The position numbers and the translations under genes were made by a program. This document shows positions 24,375-35,817 of a stretch of DNA of 64,000 bases, piece after piece; within the stretch, counting starts at the first letter, position 1, and every line of letters starts with the position of its first letter. The DNA lies in assembly GCF_041146395.1 (NCBI RefSeq), contig NC_090989.1:286861343-286925342 (forward strand), given 5' to 3'. Source of the DNA: Eulemur rufifrons (taxonomy: Eukaryota; Chordata; Mammalia; Primates; Lemuridae). The notes under the pieces were generated by a model that saw nothing but the letters and a program-made list of their open reading frames with translations, was not told the origin of the DNA and did no database searches.

Positions 24375-25830
24375 TTTTAATTTTTTTAAATTGTGGTAAA
24401 TATGTTATCATAAAATTTGCCACCTTAACCATTTTTGAGTATACAGTTTGGTGGCATTAATTACTGTGCATTCTCAGTGTTTTGCAACCATCACTATTTT
24501 CCAAAACCTTTTGTCACCCCAAACAGAAATTCTATAACCATTAAACAATAATTTCTCATTCTCCCGTCTTCCCAGCCCCTGGTATCCTCAAAGCTACTTC
24601 CTGTTTCTATGAATACGCCTGCTCTAGATACTTCATGAGTGGAAACCTACACTCTTTGTCCTTTTGTGTCTGGCTTATTTCACTTAGCATAATGATTTAA
24701 TGTTCATCCATGTTGCAGCCTGTGTCAGAACTTCATTTATTTTCATGGATGGATAATATTCCACTGTATGGAATATCATACTCTGCTTACCCATTCCCCT
24801 GCTGGACACGTGGGTGGCTTCTACCTTTCGGGTACTGTGAGTAGCGTTGCAGGACACACTGGCACACAGGCATCTGCTGAAGTCTGCTTTTAATTCCTCT
24901 GGGTATATACCCAGAAGTGGAGTTGCTAGCTCACATAGTAATCCTATGATTAACCTTTTAAGGAATCAGTAAACACTTTTCTACAGCAGCTGTACCATTT
25001 CACAATCCTACCAGCACTGTACAAGTGTTCCAATTTCTCCACATTACCAACACTTGCCATTTTCCATTTTTTCTTTTTTTTCCCCCAAAAAATAAAACAG
25101 CCATCTTAGTAGATGTAAAGCAGTATCACATGGTGGTTTTGATCTGAATTTTCCTAACGACTAATGGTGTTGAGCATCTTTTCATGTACTTATTGGATAT
25201 CTGTTATCTTCTTTAGAGAAATGTCTATTCAAGTCCTTTGCCCATTTTCGAATTGGGTTGCCTGTTTTGTTGTTGTTGAGTTGTAAGTGTTCTTCATAGA
25301 TTCTGGATATTAGTCCCATGTCAGACATAAGCTTGGTAAACATTAGGTTGTCCTTATACTTCCTTGATAATGTTCTTTGATGCATAGCAGTTTTAAATTT
25401 TGATAAATTATAACATCTATTTTTTCTCTTGTTGCTCATGCTTTTGGTGTCATACCTATGAATCCATTGCAAAATCAAAAATCTGAAGATTAACTTCTGT
25501 TTTCCTCTAAAAGTTTTAGGGTTCTGGATTTTATATTTAGGTCATTGATCCCTTTTGAATTAATTTTTATATATGATGTGAGGTAGGAGGTCCAACTTCA
25601 TTCTTTACAATGTGGAAATCAAGTTATCCCAGCACCATCTGTTGATGAGACTATTCTTTCCCAATTGAATGGATTCAGTGTCTTGTCAAAAATCTACTGG
25701 CCATATAGATCTATGGGTTTATTTCTGAACAACAAATTCTAATTCATCAGTCTATATGTCTATCCTTATTCTAGTGCCACACTGTTTTGATTCCTGTAGC
25801 TTTGTAGTAAATTTTGAATTGAGGAGGAGG
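24375..25830 (-). mobile_element. L1 LINE 3' portion, antisense, about 1.45 kb
   Basis: A continuous antisense L1 3' region: ATCCATGTTGCAGCCTGTGT, GGATAATATTCCACTGTATG, CTCTGGGTATATACCCAGAA, GTGTTGAGCATCTTTTCATG, and ATCAAGTTATCCCAGCACCA. The reading frame on the minus strand at 25,182-25,478 is an ORF2 remnant with stops on either side. Confidence 0.9.
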
Positions 25831-26640
25831 AGGAGGAAGAGGAGGAGAATTGTTGAGAAAAAGCAGGACAAGGAATGGAAGACTAACTGCAGTTTTGGAA
25901 AATGATAGTTTTTTTTAACTTGCTTCCAGCTACAGGGTGCAAAATGAAGAGAAAACATCACTAGGATTTAATTTTGGACGGGGAATGAGGGAGAGGCAAG
26001 TCTCAAGGACAAAGTTTCCATTTCTGGCTTACACAGGGTACTGAAGTAAGGACTGTGGGAAGAAGACTAAGTTTGCAGAAGGCAGTGGTGTGTGCATGTG
26101 TGTGCTCAGTTTGGTTTGGGGTAGACTAAGTTCAGATGCCTTTTAGAAATCCAAGGGAAGATGCCAAGCAGCTATGTGGAGATACAGCTGAGGACTTCAG
26201 GAGAGCACATGCTGAAGATCTGTGAGACACGTAACAGTAACCAAAACCATAAATGCAGATTTGACTTCCCCAGGACAGAATATGGCAGAAAGAGACCTAG
26301 GCCCCAAGAACTAAGAGCAAATCCAGGAGAGCTATCCTATAGAAATCCAGTGAAGATAGGATTTCAAAAAGTGCAGAGTATCACTGAAAAGTCAAAAAGC
26401 AAAAGGAACTGAAAAGTCCACTAGATTTAGCAAACTGTTGGTCACTGGTGACTTTAGCAAGAGTAACATTATTTTGTTGAAATAATATTGTTCCAAACCA
26501 GATCAGGATAGGGTGGGTTAAGGAGTGAGTGACAGGTGGAGAAACTGAAACAGAAAGAGAGCCCTTCCTTGAAGACAGACTGAACAAAGGGGGGAGGCAG
26601 ATGGGAAAGGACCTGGAAAGAGATGAGAAGGCACATGAAG
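25831..26640. other. Probable ancient interspersed repeat, plus a GGA microsatellite
   Basis: A GAGGAGGAGGAGGAGG purine run lies at about 25,818-25,848. The segment 26,090-26,620 contains TATGTGGAGATACAGCTGAG and TTGGTCACTGGTGACTTTAG, typical of an old mammalian repeat whose family I cannot name. The frame at 26,161-26,412 has no domain. Confidence 0.4.
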
Positions 26641-27560
26641 GTCTATGGTTATGCAAAATTTATCCTCATTTTAATTAAAATACGTACATATGATTTTTCA
26701 AAAATCAAACAATCCCAAACCCCATCCCCTATTGCTGCTACCCTACAGCAATCCCTGCCCTCTATTTTAGTTTTGTTTTTTGGTACTTACCTCTGTATTT
26801 ATAAGCCCCACCCTTACCTACTGACGTCCTACCTCAAGTCAATTAATCTCTTCCACATACACCCACCCCCAACACAAACGCACATACGCTATCCTTCCTC
26901 TTATCTTCTCAATAAAGTCATACCCCACTTTCTAGTTAAACCAGCATTCACTGTTTTAATTACCAGGACAACGTGCTGACACTCACTACTGCTCTGAACT
27001 CTTATCACATCTCCAGCTCCCCAAGATCAGTCCAGACATTTTCCCAGACACAGAGCAGGGCAACTGTGGGCTCATCTCCTCTATTTACTTCCTCTCGGGA
27101 CTGCAGTCTTATACTGCCTATTGCCCAGTGCTGGAAAGCAATAGCCTCGTGTATTTTACCCAGTTTCATCATGGATGGTGGGAATGTAAGTCCATTAGTA
27201 GTTGCTCTGCCTTGGCCAGAAGTAGAAGTCTAGACTGTCTCCTAGTACCCCTGTTTCTAGCAGGGCATCACCCACTTTCAAGACAGTCTAAATGAGAACT
27301 GTTCTCATTTGCCCTTTTCAGAAAATACACCTCAAGGCTTTTGCAGTATAGAAAAGAGTAGTGAGCTGGCTGCAGGTGCTGGGGAAGGGCTGTGAGCACT
27401 ACCACAGACTGGGAGCGATCACCCTATTCTCAGCCCCCTTCACTTCCCCACTCCCAGAGAGACCTGGTGCCTCTAATTCTTGAGATTTCCATGGTTTTGA
27501 GGCTCAAACTGGCATGTTCCTTGACCTTCCCTCTCAGGCACTTACCTTTCCTGCTAAATC
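26641..27560. other. Intronic DNA without recognised elements
   Basis: Pyrimidine-rich between 26,700 and 27,560. Frames at 26,623-26,979 and 26,973-27,233 are low-complexity translations without domains. Confidence 0.4.
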
Positions 27561-27574
27561 AAAAGACACTTCCA

Positions 27575-27926
27575 GGGGCCGGGCGCGGTGGCTCACGCCT
27601 GTAATCCCAGCACTCTGGGAGGCCGAGGCGGGTGGATCGCTCGAGGTCAGGAGTTCGAGACCAGCCTGAGCAAGAGCGAGACCCTGTCTCTACTAAAAAT
27701 AGAAAGAAATTATATGGACAACTAAAAATATATACAGAAAAAATTAGCCGGGCATGGTGGCGCATGCCTGTAGTCCCAGCTACTCAGGAGGCTGAGGCAG
27801 GAGGATCGCTTGAGCCCAGGAGTTTGAGGTTGCTGTGAGCAAGGCTGATGCCATGGCACTCTAGCCCGGGCAACAGAGTGAGACGCTGTCTCAAAAAACA
27901 AACAAAAAAAAACCCCAAAAAAAACC
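27575..27926 (+). mobile_element. Alu SINE, young lemur-type, sense
   Basis: Nearly intact dimer starting after GGGGCCGGGCGCGGTGGC, with many intact CpGs and the full extended linker at about 27,699-27,745. Perfect 14-bp target-site duplication AAAAGACACTTCCA at 27,561-27,574 and 27,927-27,940. Among the youngest Alus in the window. Confidence 0.97.
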
Positions 27927-28029
27927 AAAAGACACTTCCACCACTTTCTTTCCAGTTTCCAAAATGTTGTCTTTTCTACACTCTAGTCTATCTCATTCTT
28001 TTTGTCTATATATATGGATATACATACAT

Positions 28030-28066
<37 letters not shown>

Positions 28067-28088
28067 CATGCGCGCGCACACACACACA
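28030..28088. repeat. CA microsatellite with CG-rich interruption
   Basis: About fifteen CA units followed by a mixed TGCGCGCGCACACACA stretch. Translations rich in His-Thr are artefacts of this repeat. Confidence 0.95.
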
Positions 28089-28835
28089 TAACAACGCTCA
28101 TTTCGATAGGGATTCAGGAAAGAATGCACATTCAGTTAATCTTGTTCCAACAAAGGTCAGGTTTGAACTGTTTGTTTCAAATACGAAAGACTTCAAAATG
28201 TTTGAGATTCTATAAAAAGATTCACTTGAGAGGATGAGGTTGACTATATAAGAGAGAAAAGACATACATAAACTTTTTCTAAAGCCAGAAGATCAAATTC
28301 AAGCCGGAGAAAACATAGTTTTTAATAAGAACAAAAAAAGTATATCACATGTAAATTAATAACTTTGGCCATATTTGAAAAGATTTATTAATATTTATAA
28401 ATCTAAAGAATCCTAAGGAAAATAATTATCTTCTCCTAAATAGAAATTCAGCAATATGCCATAAAATTATTGAAATCAATATAAAAGAATAGTGAAAAGA
28501 AAGTATTCAATTTTCTCCTGCTTAATCATAAAAAGTGGGGCACTATAAGGGGCTTCTCTGTTAGCCTCAAGTATTTGATGCATAAACATGTCCTATGTAT
28601 CTACACAACCTGCACTGGACCTGCCAGAGCACAGCACAGTTCCCATAAGAGTTAGTTTGCTTTGACACTTTCTTTACATTCTGTGGGACAGACACCCTAC
28701 ACTGTTCAGCATGGGATCCATAGCTTAACATGGAAAAGTCTGAATTTAATAATTCCAAAACACTGTACAACACTGTATCCTGGGGAAGTAAATAAATCTA
28801 TATAAACAGAAATTTTGGGTGCTGATTGCATAATT
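28089..28835. other. Intronic DNA without recognised elements
   Basis: AT-rich; short minus-strand frame at 28,567-28,773 has no recognisable family. Nothing else seen. Confidence 0.4.
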
Positions 28836-28846
28836 CAAATTTTTGC

Positions 28847-29137
28847 TTTCTTTCTTTTTCTTTTTTTTTTTGAAATGGAGTCTCACTCTGTGGCCTGGGC
28901 CAATGTACAGTGGTGTCATCACAGCCCACTGCAACCTCAGACTACTGGGCTCCAGCGATTCTCCTGCCTCAACCTCTCGACTCACTGGGACTACAGGCGT
29001 GTGCTACTCCACCTGGCTAATTTTTCTATTTTTTGTAGAGACAGGATCTCACTCTTTCTCAGGATAGTCTTGAACTCCTGGCCTCAAACAATTCTCCCAC
29101 CTCAGCCTCCCAGAGTGCAAAGATTACAGGTGTGAGC
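28847..29137 (-). mobile_element. Alu SINE, AluJ-like, antisense
   Basis: Antisense dimer with a T-rich left end and a short linker (TTTTTCTATTTTTTGTAGAG) instead of the lemur extension, so an older class. Target-site duplication CAAATTTTTGC at 28,836-28,846 and 29,138-29,148. Confidence 0.95.
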
Positions 29138-29148
29138 CAAATTTTTGC

Positions 29149-30990
29149 ATTCTGAACATATCAAAAACACTATCACATACAAAAATGACCTAAAGCACAG
29201 TTTTGCTGTCTACACATTTCTCCATAAAAATGGAAGTCTGCAAAAAATCATAAATTATTGAAGAGATTTGAGTTGTAATAGCTTATCAACAATTTACTAC
29301 ATAAAAAAATGAGTATATCACCTTGACCTAAAAATTTTAGAACTACATTATGAAACCTAGGCTGTTAGTTTCTGTACTTGCTATAAATGATTTTGGTTTT
29401 ATCCAAAGTGGGTTATGTGTCCAAATCTAACAAATATTAAATTACAAATTTCCTCCATTAAAAACCCTAATATTTTACACTTCTAATAGAAGACAGCCTA
29501 TAAATATATAAAGCTAAAATTTCAAAATGTAAAAAATTCTTTATTCACAGAAAGGAAAAACTCTTTCATAAGGAAGAATGTCATTTGCAAGCAAAAGGGA
29601 GTAATAATTATTAGTGACTATTCATTTCTGCAGGGACAGAAAGAACTAGAAGAAGGTTAAAAGGTTTTATTTTCTTTTTTACATCTTGTCATGTAAAATT
29701 ATGATTAAATATAACATAAATGTCTCCCTATTCAGCAAAGATAAACAAGTATCCTCATAAAAATATAGCTAAGAGTTGAAAATATTTGCTGTTAGACAAC
29801 ACTACTAATTTTGCATAATTTTGCACTCCACGTTGTTGGGCCAACAAAGTTTTTTACCAGTGATCTAAATCAATACTGTAATTGGAAGTTTATGGAATTA
29901 TAACATAATACATTGTATTTTTGTGATAACTTTCTAGTTTGTATTGATTAATGATGGTCATTTCTAATGACTTTTCCTAAAATGTTTTTGAATGCTTAAA
30001 AATTAACTCTATTACTATCTAAGAAAATTACTCTCAGTTGTCTATAGCAATTCATATCAAAAGCACACCTAATTTTGTTTAATGGATATTAAAGAAAATA
30101 GGAAAAGTGCCCAGTTCTATTAAAAGTGCATATTCCCTTTAGTGGGAAGTGTTGTAAAATTTTACTTATTTCAAAAATTAACCTAGAATCATTCATCCAA
30201 TGTTTTTGAGCACCTACTATTTGCTAAGCACTGCTCTAGGTACTCAGGATATAGTGGTGAATGATTCAGAAAGGTTCCTATACTTATATGGCTTACTGTT
30301 AATATTTGAGGGTATTGGGGGAACAGACAATAAATGTGAAAACAAAAAGATGATTTCAGATAGTGACAAGTCCTGTGAAAAAAAGAAAAGAAAAGGAAAA
30401 AATCAGTAGGCAATGGGGAGGGCCACTTAAGATTGGGTGGTCAAGGTTGCTATGGTGGTCATCAGTGTTGTTCACTAAATACTTCTAGTTGTCCTAAGCA
30501 CCAGCAGTATTGCACTTGTAAAGGAAAATAAAAATCTCAGGACCCTCCAACTCCCTATGCCAAAGGGAAGGTCAAGCCCAGATGCTGAGTCATGCAACAC
30601 CCTCTTGCAAATGAACAGCTGTTACTAACACTACAGGCCAGATTGCCACAGAAAGGTAAATGGCTTCAGGCATCTACATGGACAGTTCCCATAGATCATT
30701 CATAAGAACACTGTTTGCTGGCCTCCCATCAATGAGGACATGCAAATTGTAACTTCCGGGTCTGCAGGCTAAGTCTAGCTCCTAAAACTAAAGTCCACTT
30801 TGATTCCACACTAATAATGTGGATTACAAGTTTATCTTCCCAAGTGCAGAACAGAGACAAGACCATTCTTTCTTCCAGCTACCCAGGGACATCTGTATAA
30901 CCGATTCTTCCTTTACTCCCTTTTCTCTTCAAACATTTTCCTTAACCTTGTGTAAAATGCAGATTTCCTGGCACTAACTAAAATCTCACA
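29149..30990. other. Intronic DNA with one probable ancient repeat
   Basis: Mostly AT-rich and unassigned. At about 30,190-30,340 the motifs TTTTTGAGCACCTACTATTT and GGATATAGTGGTGAATGATT resemble a very common old mammalian interspersed repeat; I do not assign its family. No gene seen. Confidence 0.45.
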
Positions 30991-31004
30991 AGAATGTAAC
31001 CATT

Positions 31005-31342
31005 GGCCGGGCGCGGTGGCTCACGCCTGTAATCCTAGCACTCTGGGAGGCCGAGGTGGGCGGATCGTTTGAGCTCAGGAGTTTGAGACCAGCCTGAGCA
31101 AGAGCAAGACCCCATCTCTACTAAAAATAGAAAGAAATTATATAGACAGCTAAAAATATATATAGAAAAAATTAGCCGGGCATGGTGGCACATGCCTGTA
31201 GTCCCAGCTACTCAGGAGTCTGAGACAGGAGGATCCCTTGAGCTCAGGAGTTTGAGGTTGCTGTGAGCTAGGCTGACGCCACGGCACTCACTCTAGCCTG
31301 GGCAACAGAGTGAGACTCTGTCTCAAAAAAAAAAAAAAAAAA
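31005..31342 (+). mobile_element. Alu SINE, young lemur-type, sense
   Basis: Nearly intact dimer with an extended linker and a roughly 20-A tail. Perfect 14-bp target-site duplication AGAATGTAACCATT at 30,991-31,004 and 31,343-31,356. Confidence 0.97.
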
Positions 31343-31499
31343 AGAATGTAACCATTTACATCACAGCCCACCCTCTCCCCTTTTCTCTTTCCATATGCCC
31401 TCACTCTTTAAATACTGAGTTTCCAAATCCCTCTTCAGATAGCACAGGGCACAGATGCTTCTGTGGTTTGTCCTTGAACTTTGGCTTCATAACCCTCCA

Positions 31500-31815
31500 C
31501 TGATTGAGATCTTTGTCTGGCCACCTATTTGGGTTGTCACACTTCCCCATAGCCCTAAAAAAGTGATTTATGACACTTGCCATTTGAAAATTCAAGAATC
31601 TTACTCTGATTTGCTACACTTTTTCTATATATCACAGGCAATGGCAATGCCCCGATGGTGGCTGCTGTCAGCTTGCTACCAGAAGGAGGACCATTTGAGG
31701 CAGAGCTCCCACTAACCCATGATGGATGGGTAGCATGAGCAAGACCCATTGTTCTGAACCACTGAGGTTTGAGGTTGTTTGTTTCACAGCACAACCTAAC
31801 CAATCCTGCCTATCA
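31500..31815 (+). mobile_element. MLT1-type MaLR LTR, 3' portion
   Basis: The 3' end matches MaLR LTRs: TTCTGAACCACTGAGGTTTG, AGGTTGTTTGTTTCACAGC and ACAACCTAACCAATCCTGCC. The 5' edge is uncertain. No coding capacity; the short frames across 31,455-31,803 are incidental. Confidence 0.6.
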
Positions 31816-32934
31816 TAGAAAGTTAAGGAGATCATAAATGAAGTAAAACAGCTAGGCACACCAGGGGGAAAACACATGCAAAGACATAACTGAGAAAGGA
31901 CAGTGGTGGGAGTGTGGTGAATAAGGACAATCATATGAAGGAGGTGGAGAGCTGTACTCAGATCAGGCCACGCAGGATTGAAAGCAGACTGTGGGCAGCT
32001 TGGGCTCAATACTATTTCCATAGGCGAGCAAGGTGGGGATTTTAAGCTGGAGTGGGTGGGATGGGCATGGGGGGGCTTTTAAGGGAAAAGCTACCTAATG
32101 AATCATGAACAGGTAAAGTCCCTTTCTACCACCAAATTCCAGATGACTGGTCTCGGGCTCAGACAAGAGACCAAACTGTACCTTTCTGGAGAAATTAAAT
32201 GATCCCAGACAAAGAACCTTCAGACCCTGACATCTGAAGGAACCTAAAGAAACAGCCATCTGACCACCTGACATCCCACCAGTAAAACCCACACAAAGAA
32301 TGTCCAATTAGCTTCCCAATGTCTCACTCATAAATACAAACAGACAGCCAGGAATCACCAGACATTTGAGACCGGCTTCTCCACAAAAGAGAGAAAGAGG
32401 TCACATGGAGCAAACAGAAAATACATATAATTGATATCATAGAAGAGTAAGAAATGGAATCGCACCTATAAACCACAAATAGGATACTCTAAATAGAAAT
32501 ATTCAAAAAACTTTAAAATATGATAAACAAATTCAATTAAAGGGTTAGAAAATAAAGTTGAGGCAATCTTGCACAAAGTAGAAACAAAAGACAAGAAATG
32601 CACAAATAGGAGATAAGAGAAAAAAACTTTGTGATACAATATCTGAATAACAAGAATTACAGAATGAAAATAGAGGGGAAAAATTATTCAAGAAAAGTAC
32701 CTACCAATGAAAATTGGCATCTGCAAATGGACAAAGACCATGAAATGCCCAGCATATGAATGGAAGGAAGCGCAAAGCACATCCACCTGGAAAGTCAAAC
32801 ACTGGTGGTAAGAAGAGGAGATGAAAGGCTCCCCAGGGTGGGTGACAGGAGAGGTCATAAAACAAACTGGTATCAGATTTCTCAGTAGCAACTGTGGAAG
32901 CTAGAAAATCATGGGTGAATGCCTTCTACATTGA
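31816..32934. other. Intronic DNA, unassigned old repeat-like sequence
   Basis: The stretch at 31,860-32,070 resembles an old interspersed repeat (GTGTGGTGAATAAGGACAAT, CAGATCAGGCCACGCAGGAT). 32,330-32,930 is A-rich and may be decayed L1. Neither can be named with confidence. Confidence 0.35.
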
Positions 32935-33158
32935 ACAAAAAAAAAGAAGTGGAAGATGAAGATGTGACTCAATTGCTACAATCACAGGATAAAACTTTAA
33001 CACATGAGAAGCTGCTTCTTATGAATGAGCAAAGAAAGTGGTTTCTTGAAATAGAATCTACTGGTGAAGATACAGTGAACATCATTTAAATGACAACAAA
33101 GGATTTAATAAATTTAATTGATAAAGCAGTGGCAGGGTTTGAGAAGACAGACTCCAGG
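32935..33158 (+). mobile_element. Tigger transposase C-terminal fragment
   Basis: The translation of the plus strand reads EDEDVTQLLQSQDKTLTHEK, LLLMNEQRKWFLEIESTGED, TVNII, a stop, then MTTKDLINLIDKAVAGFEKT. This corresponds to the C-terminal part of a Tigger/pogo-type transposase gene. One stop interrupts it and the Alu at 33,159 cuts it off. Confidence 0.7.
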
Positions 33159-33437
33159 TTTTTTTTTTTTTTTTTTTTTTTTGTTTGTTTGTTTTTGGAG
33201 ACAGGTCTTGCACTCTTGCCTGAGCTAGAGTGCAGTGACATCATCATAGCTCACTGCAACCTCAAACTCCTGGGCTCAAGCCATCCTCCTGCCTTAGCCT
33301 CTCAAGTAGCTTAGACTACAGGCACATGCCACCCCACCCAGTTAATTTTTCTACTTTTTATAGAGACAGGGTCTTGCTATGTTGCTCAAGCTGGTCTTAA
33401 ACTCCTGACCTCAAGAGATCCTCCGGCCTGAGCCTTT
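33159..33437 (-). mobile_element. Alu SINE, AluJ-like, antisense
   Basis: Antisense Alu with a long pure T run (33,159-33,182) and a GTTT microsatellite in its tail. Both monomers are recognisable (CTCACTGCAACCTCAAACTC; CTTGCTATGTTGCTCAAGCT). The right end is diverged. It inserted in the Tigger transposase fragment. Confidence 0.92.
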
Positions 33438-33869
33438 CCTATGACTCAAAATCCAGAAGCAAAGCAAGTGAAAGGCTGAAAATGGGACTACCACCACATA
33501 CACACAAAAACACAAAAGGACCCCACAAAACCTAAAGCAAACAAGCAAAATTAAAACCTTTTACATGTCCAAAGTACACCATAAACAAGGTAAAAATATA
33601 AATGACAAATGGGATAGGTAAAAGTAAAAGAAATTTTTACAAATTAAACTATGAATTAAGGGTTAATATCCTTGATATGTTAAAAAAAAAAAAAAAAAGA
33701 AACCTCTAAAATTTCAGAAAAAGCCCCAAAAACCCAATGGAAAAACTGAGCAAAAGATATGGACAAACAGAAAACACAACACAAAAGGTCAAGTTATGGA
33801 AAGACAATTTCTCTTAGGGAAGACCAATTTCTAAACTACATCTAATATAGCATTTCTATTTAATACCTA

Positions 33870-35240
33870 TCAGACTCACAAAACTATAGAAGCCTGGCAA
33901 TGTACTCTGTCGTACAACTGTACAGAAACAGGGATTCTCATACAGCAGTGGTGGGAACAGAAAATGTCTCAATCTTTATGGAGGGGAATGTGGCAATAAC
34001 CACCAAAATTACATATACATTTTCTCTTTGACCCAGCAATCCCACTGGCAAAATCAAAATTGATGTACCTACACATTCATGTCTTATAGCAGTCTTTGTA
34101 ATAGTAAATCCACAAGGAACTGGTGGAATACAGCGCAGGGCCTCTACACAGTGGAATGCAAACAAACTGGAAAAAAGGGATCATATCATGTCAAAAGGCA
34201 ACCAAAGAAAATATATTAATGGATAAAGTGGACTACATCAAAATTAAAAACTTTTATGCTTCAAAGGACACCATCAAGAAAGTGACAGCCACAGAATGGT
34301 CAAAAAGACCTGCAAATCCTACATCTGATAAAAGACTTCTACTCAAAACACATAGAAGGTTTTTACAATTCAATATAAAGACAACCCAACTAAAACATGG
34401 ACAAAGGATGTGAACAGACATTTATTCAAAGAAGATAAACAAACAGCCAATAAGCACAAGGATGCTCAACATCACTAGTCATTAGAGAAATGCAAATGAA
34501 AATCACAATGAGATGCCACTTCACGACCACCAGGATAGCTACAGTCAGGAAATCCGGACAATAACAAGTGCTAACAAAGATGCAGAGAAACTGGTATTTT
34601 CATACATTGCTGGTAGGAATGTAAAATGGTACAGCTGCTTTCAAAAGCAGTTCAGCAGTTCCTCAAAACGAAAACAGAGTTGCCACATGACCACAGCAAT
34701 TCCACTTCTACATACATGCCCAAAAGAACTGAAAATATATGTCCACACAGAAACAGGTACATGTATATTCACAGCATTATTATTCACAATAGCCAAAAAG
34801 TGGGAAAAATGCAAATGTCCATCAACTGATCAATGGATAAACAAAATGTGTTACACCCAATGGAATATTATTGACACAATGAGACATTATTCAGCCATAA
34901 AAAGGAATGAAGTAGTGACACATGCTACAACATGGATGAACCTGGAAAACGTTCTAAGTAAAAGAAGCCAGACACAAATGGCCACATATTATATGATTTC
35001 ACACATATGAAATGTCCAGAATAGACAAATCCAGAGACAGAAAGTAGAATAGTGAATGCCAGGGACTGGGATGAGAAGAGAACGGGAGATGACTGATATT
35101 GCGTCTGCGGTTTCTTTTGGGGACAGTGAAAATGTTCTAAAAGCAGATACTAGTAACAGCTGCAAAACCTTGTAAATAGACTAGAAACCACAGAATCATA
35201 TTTATGGAAAAAAGTCACTGGAGCCAATTTACATGTCACT
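33870..35240 (+). mobile_element. L1 LINE 3' end, sense, two overlapping old fragments
   Basis: From 34,180 there is the L1 ORF2 3' end and 3'UTR in order: AAGTGGACTACATCAAAATT, GATGCTCAACATCACTAGTC, AAATCACAATGAGATGCCAC, CTTCATACATTGC-like sequence, and ATTATTCAGCCATAAAAAGG. The frame at 34,123-34,413 and the 165-codon frame at 34,513-35,010 are ORF2/3' region remnants, not host genes. The preceding 33,870-34,170 (TTTGACCCAGCAATCCCACT) is a second L1 3' fragment, giving a partial duplication. Confidence 0.85.
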
Positions 35241-35743
35241 TTGTTCAAGTGGGGAGGCAGCCGGGGATTATTTTTGTAGCTTCTATGTAAAATTATCAAT
35301 TTACAAAGAATTTTCAATGATTCCTGTTTTTTCCATGTGTCTCCTCTTCCTTTGAGACTTTCCCCCACCCTCTAGGAAAGTTTCCATCATTACTGTTACT
35401 ATTAACTTTTAAAAGTATCTGATATGGACATTTTTCAAGCATACAAAAGTAGAGAGAATTATATAAGCCTTTTGTGCTACAATAGTTTATTAACATGTGC
35501 CATGTATTTTAAATCTAAATTATTTTCCTGAAATTGCCAAACCCAGGCCACAGCCTGAGGCAGGGCTAATCACTGAAACCTGCCAGGATGGTGCTGGGCC
35601 AGTCATGTAACGCTTTCAGGCTAACTTTGGGTGAATTCTGGCAAACTATTTCCTTCACTCACAATGACATTTCTCAAACTTTCCCCTTCACTATCTTTGA
35701 AGATAGGATGGGCAAGGTAACTAGTGACCATTATATCATCTAA

Positions 35744-35817
35744 GGAGCAGGGTTCCATAAAAAAGGAAGAGAAAGAAGAAGGAGCAGGGTTCCATAAAAA
35801 AGGAAGAGAAAGAAGAG
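35744..35817. repeat. 37-bp tandem duplication
   Basis: The stretch beginning GGAGCAGGGTTCCATAAAAA at 35,744 is repeated without change at 35,781. It is a recent simple duplication in purine-rich intronic DNA. Confidence 0.9.

Noticed and set aside
28030..28088. CRISPR-like or regulatory repeat
   Set aside because: Simple CA microsatellite; no spacer structure, and the genome is mammalian.
34513..35010. 165-codon open frame as a host gene
   Set aside because: The DNA and peptide are L1 3'-region sequence.
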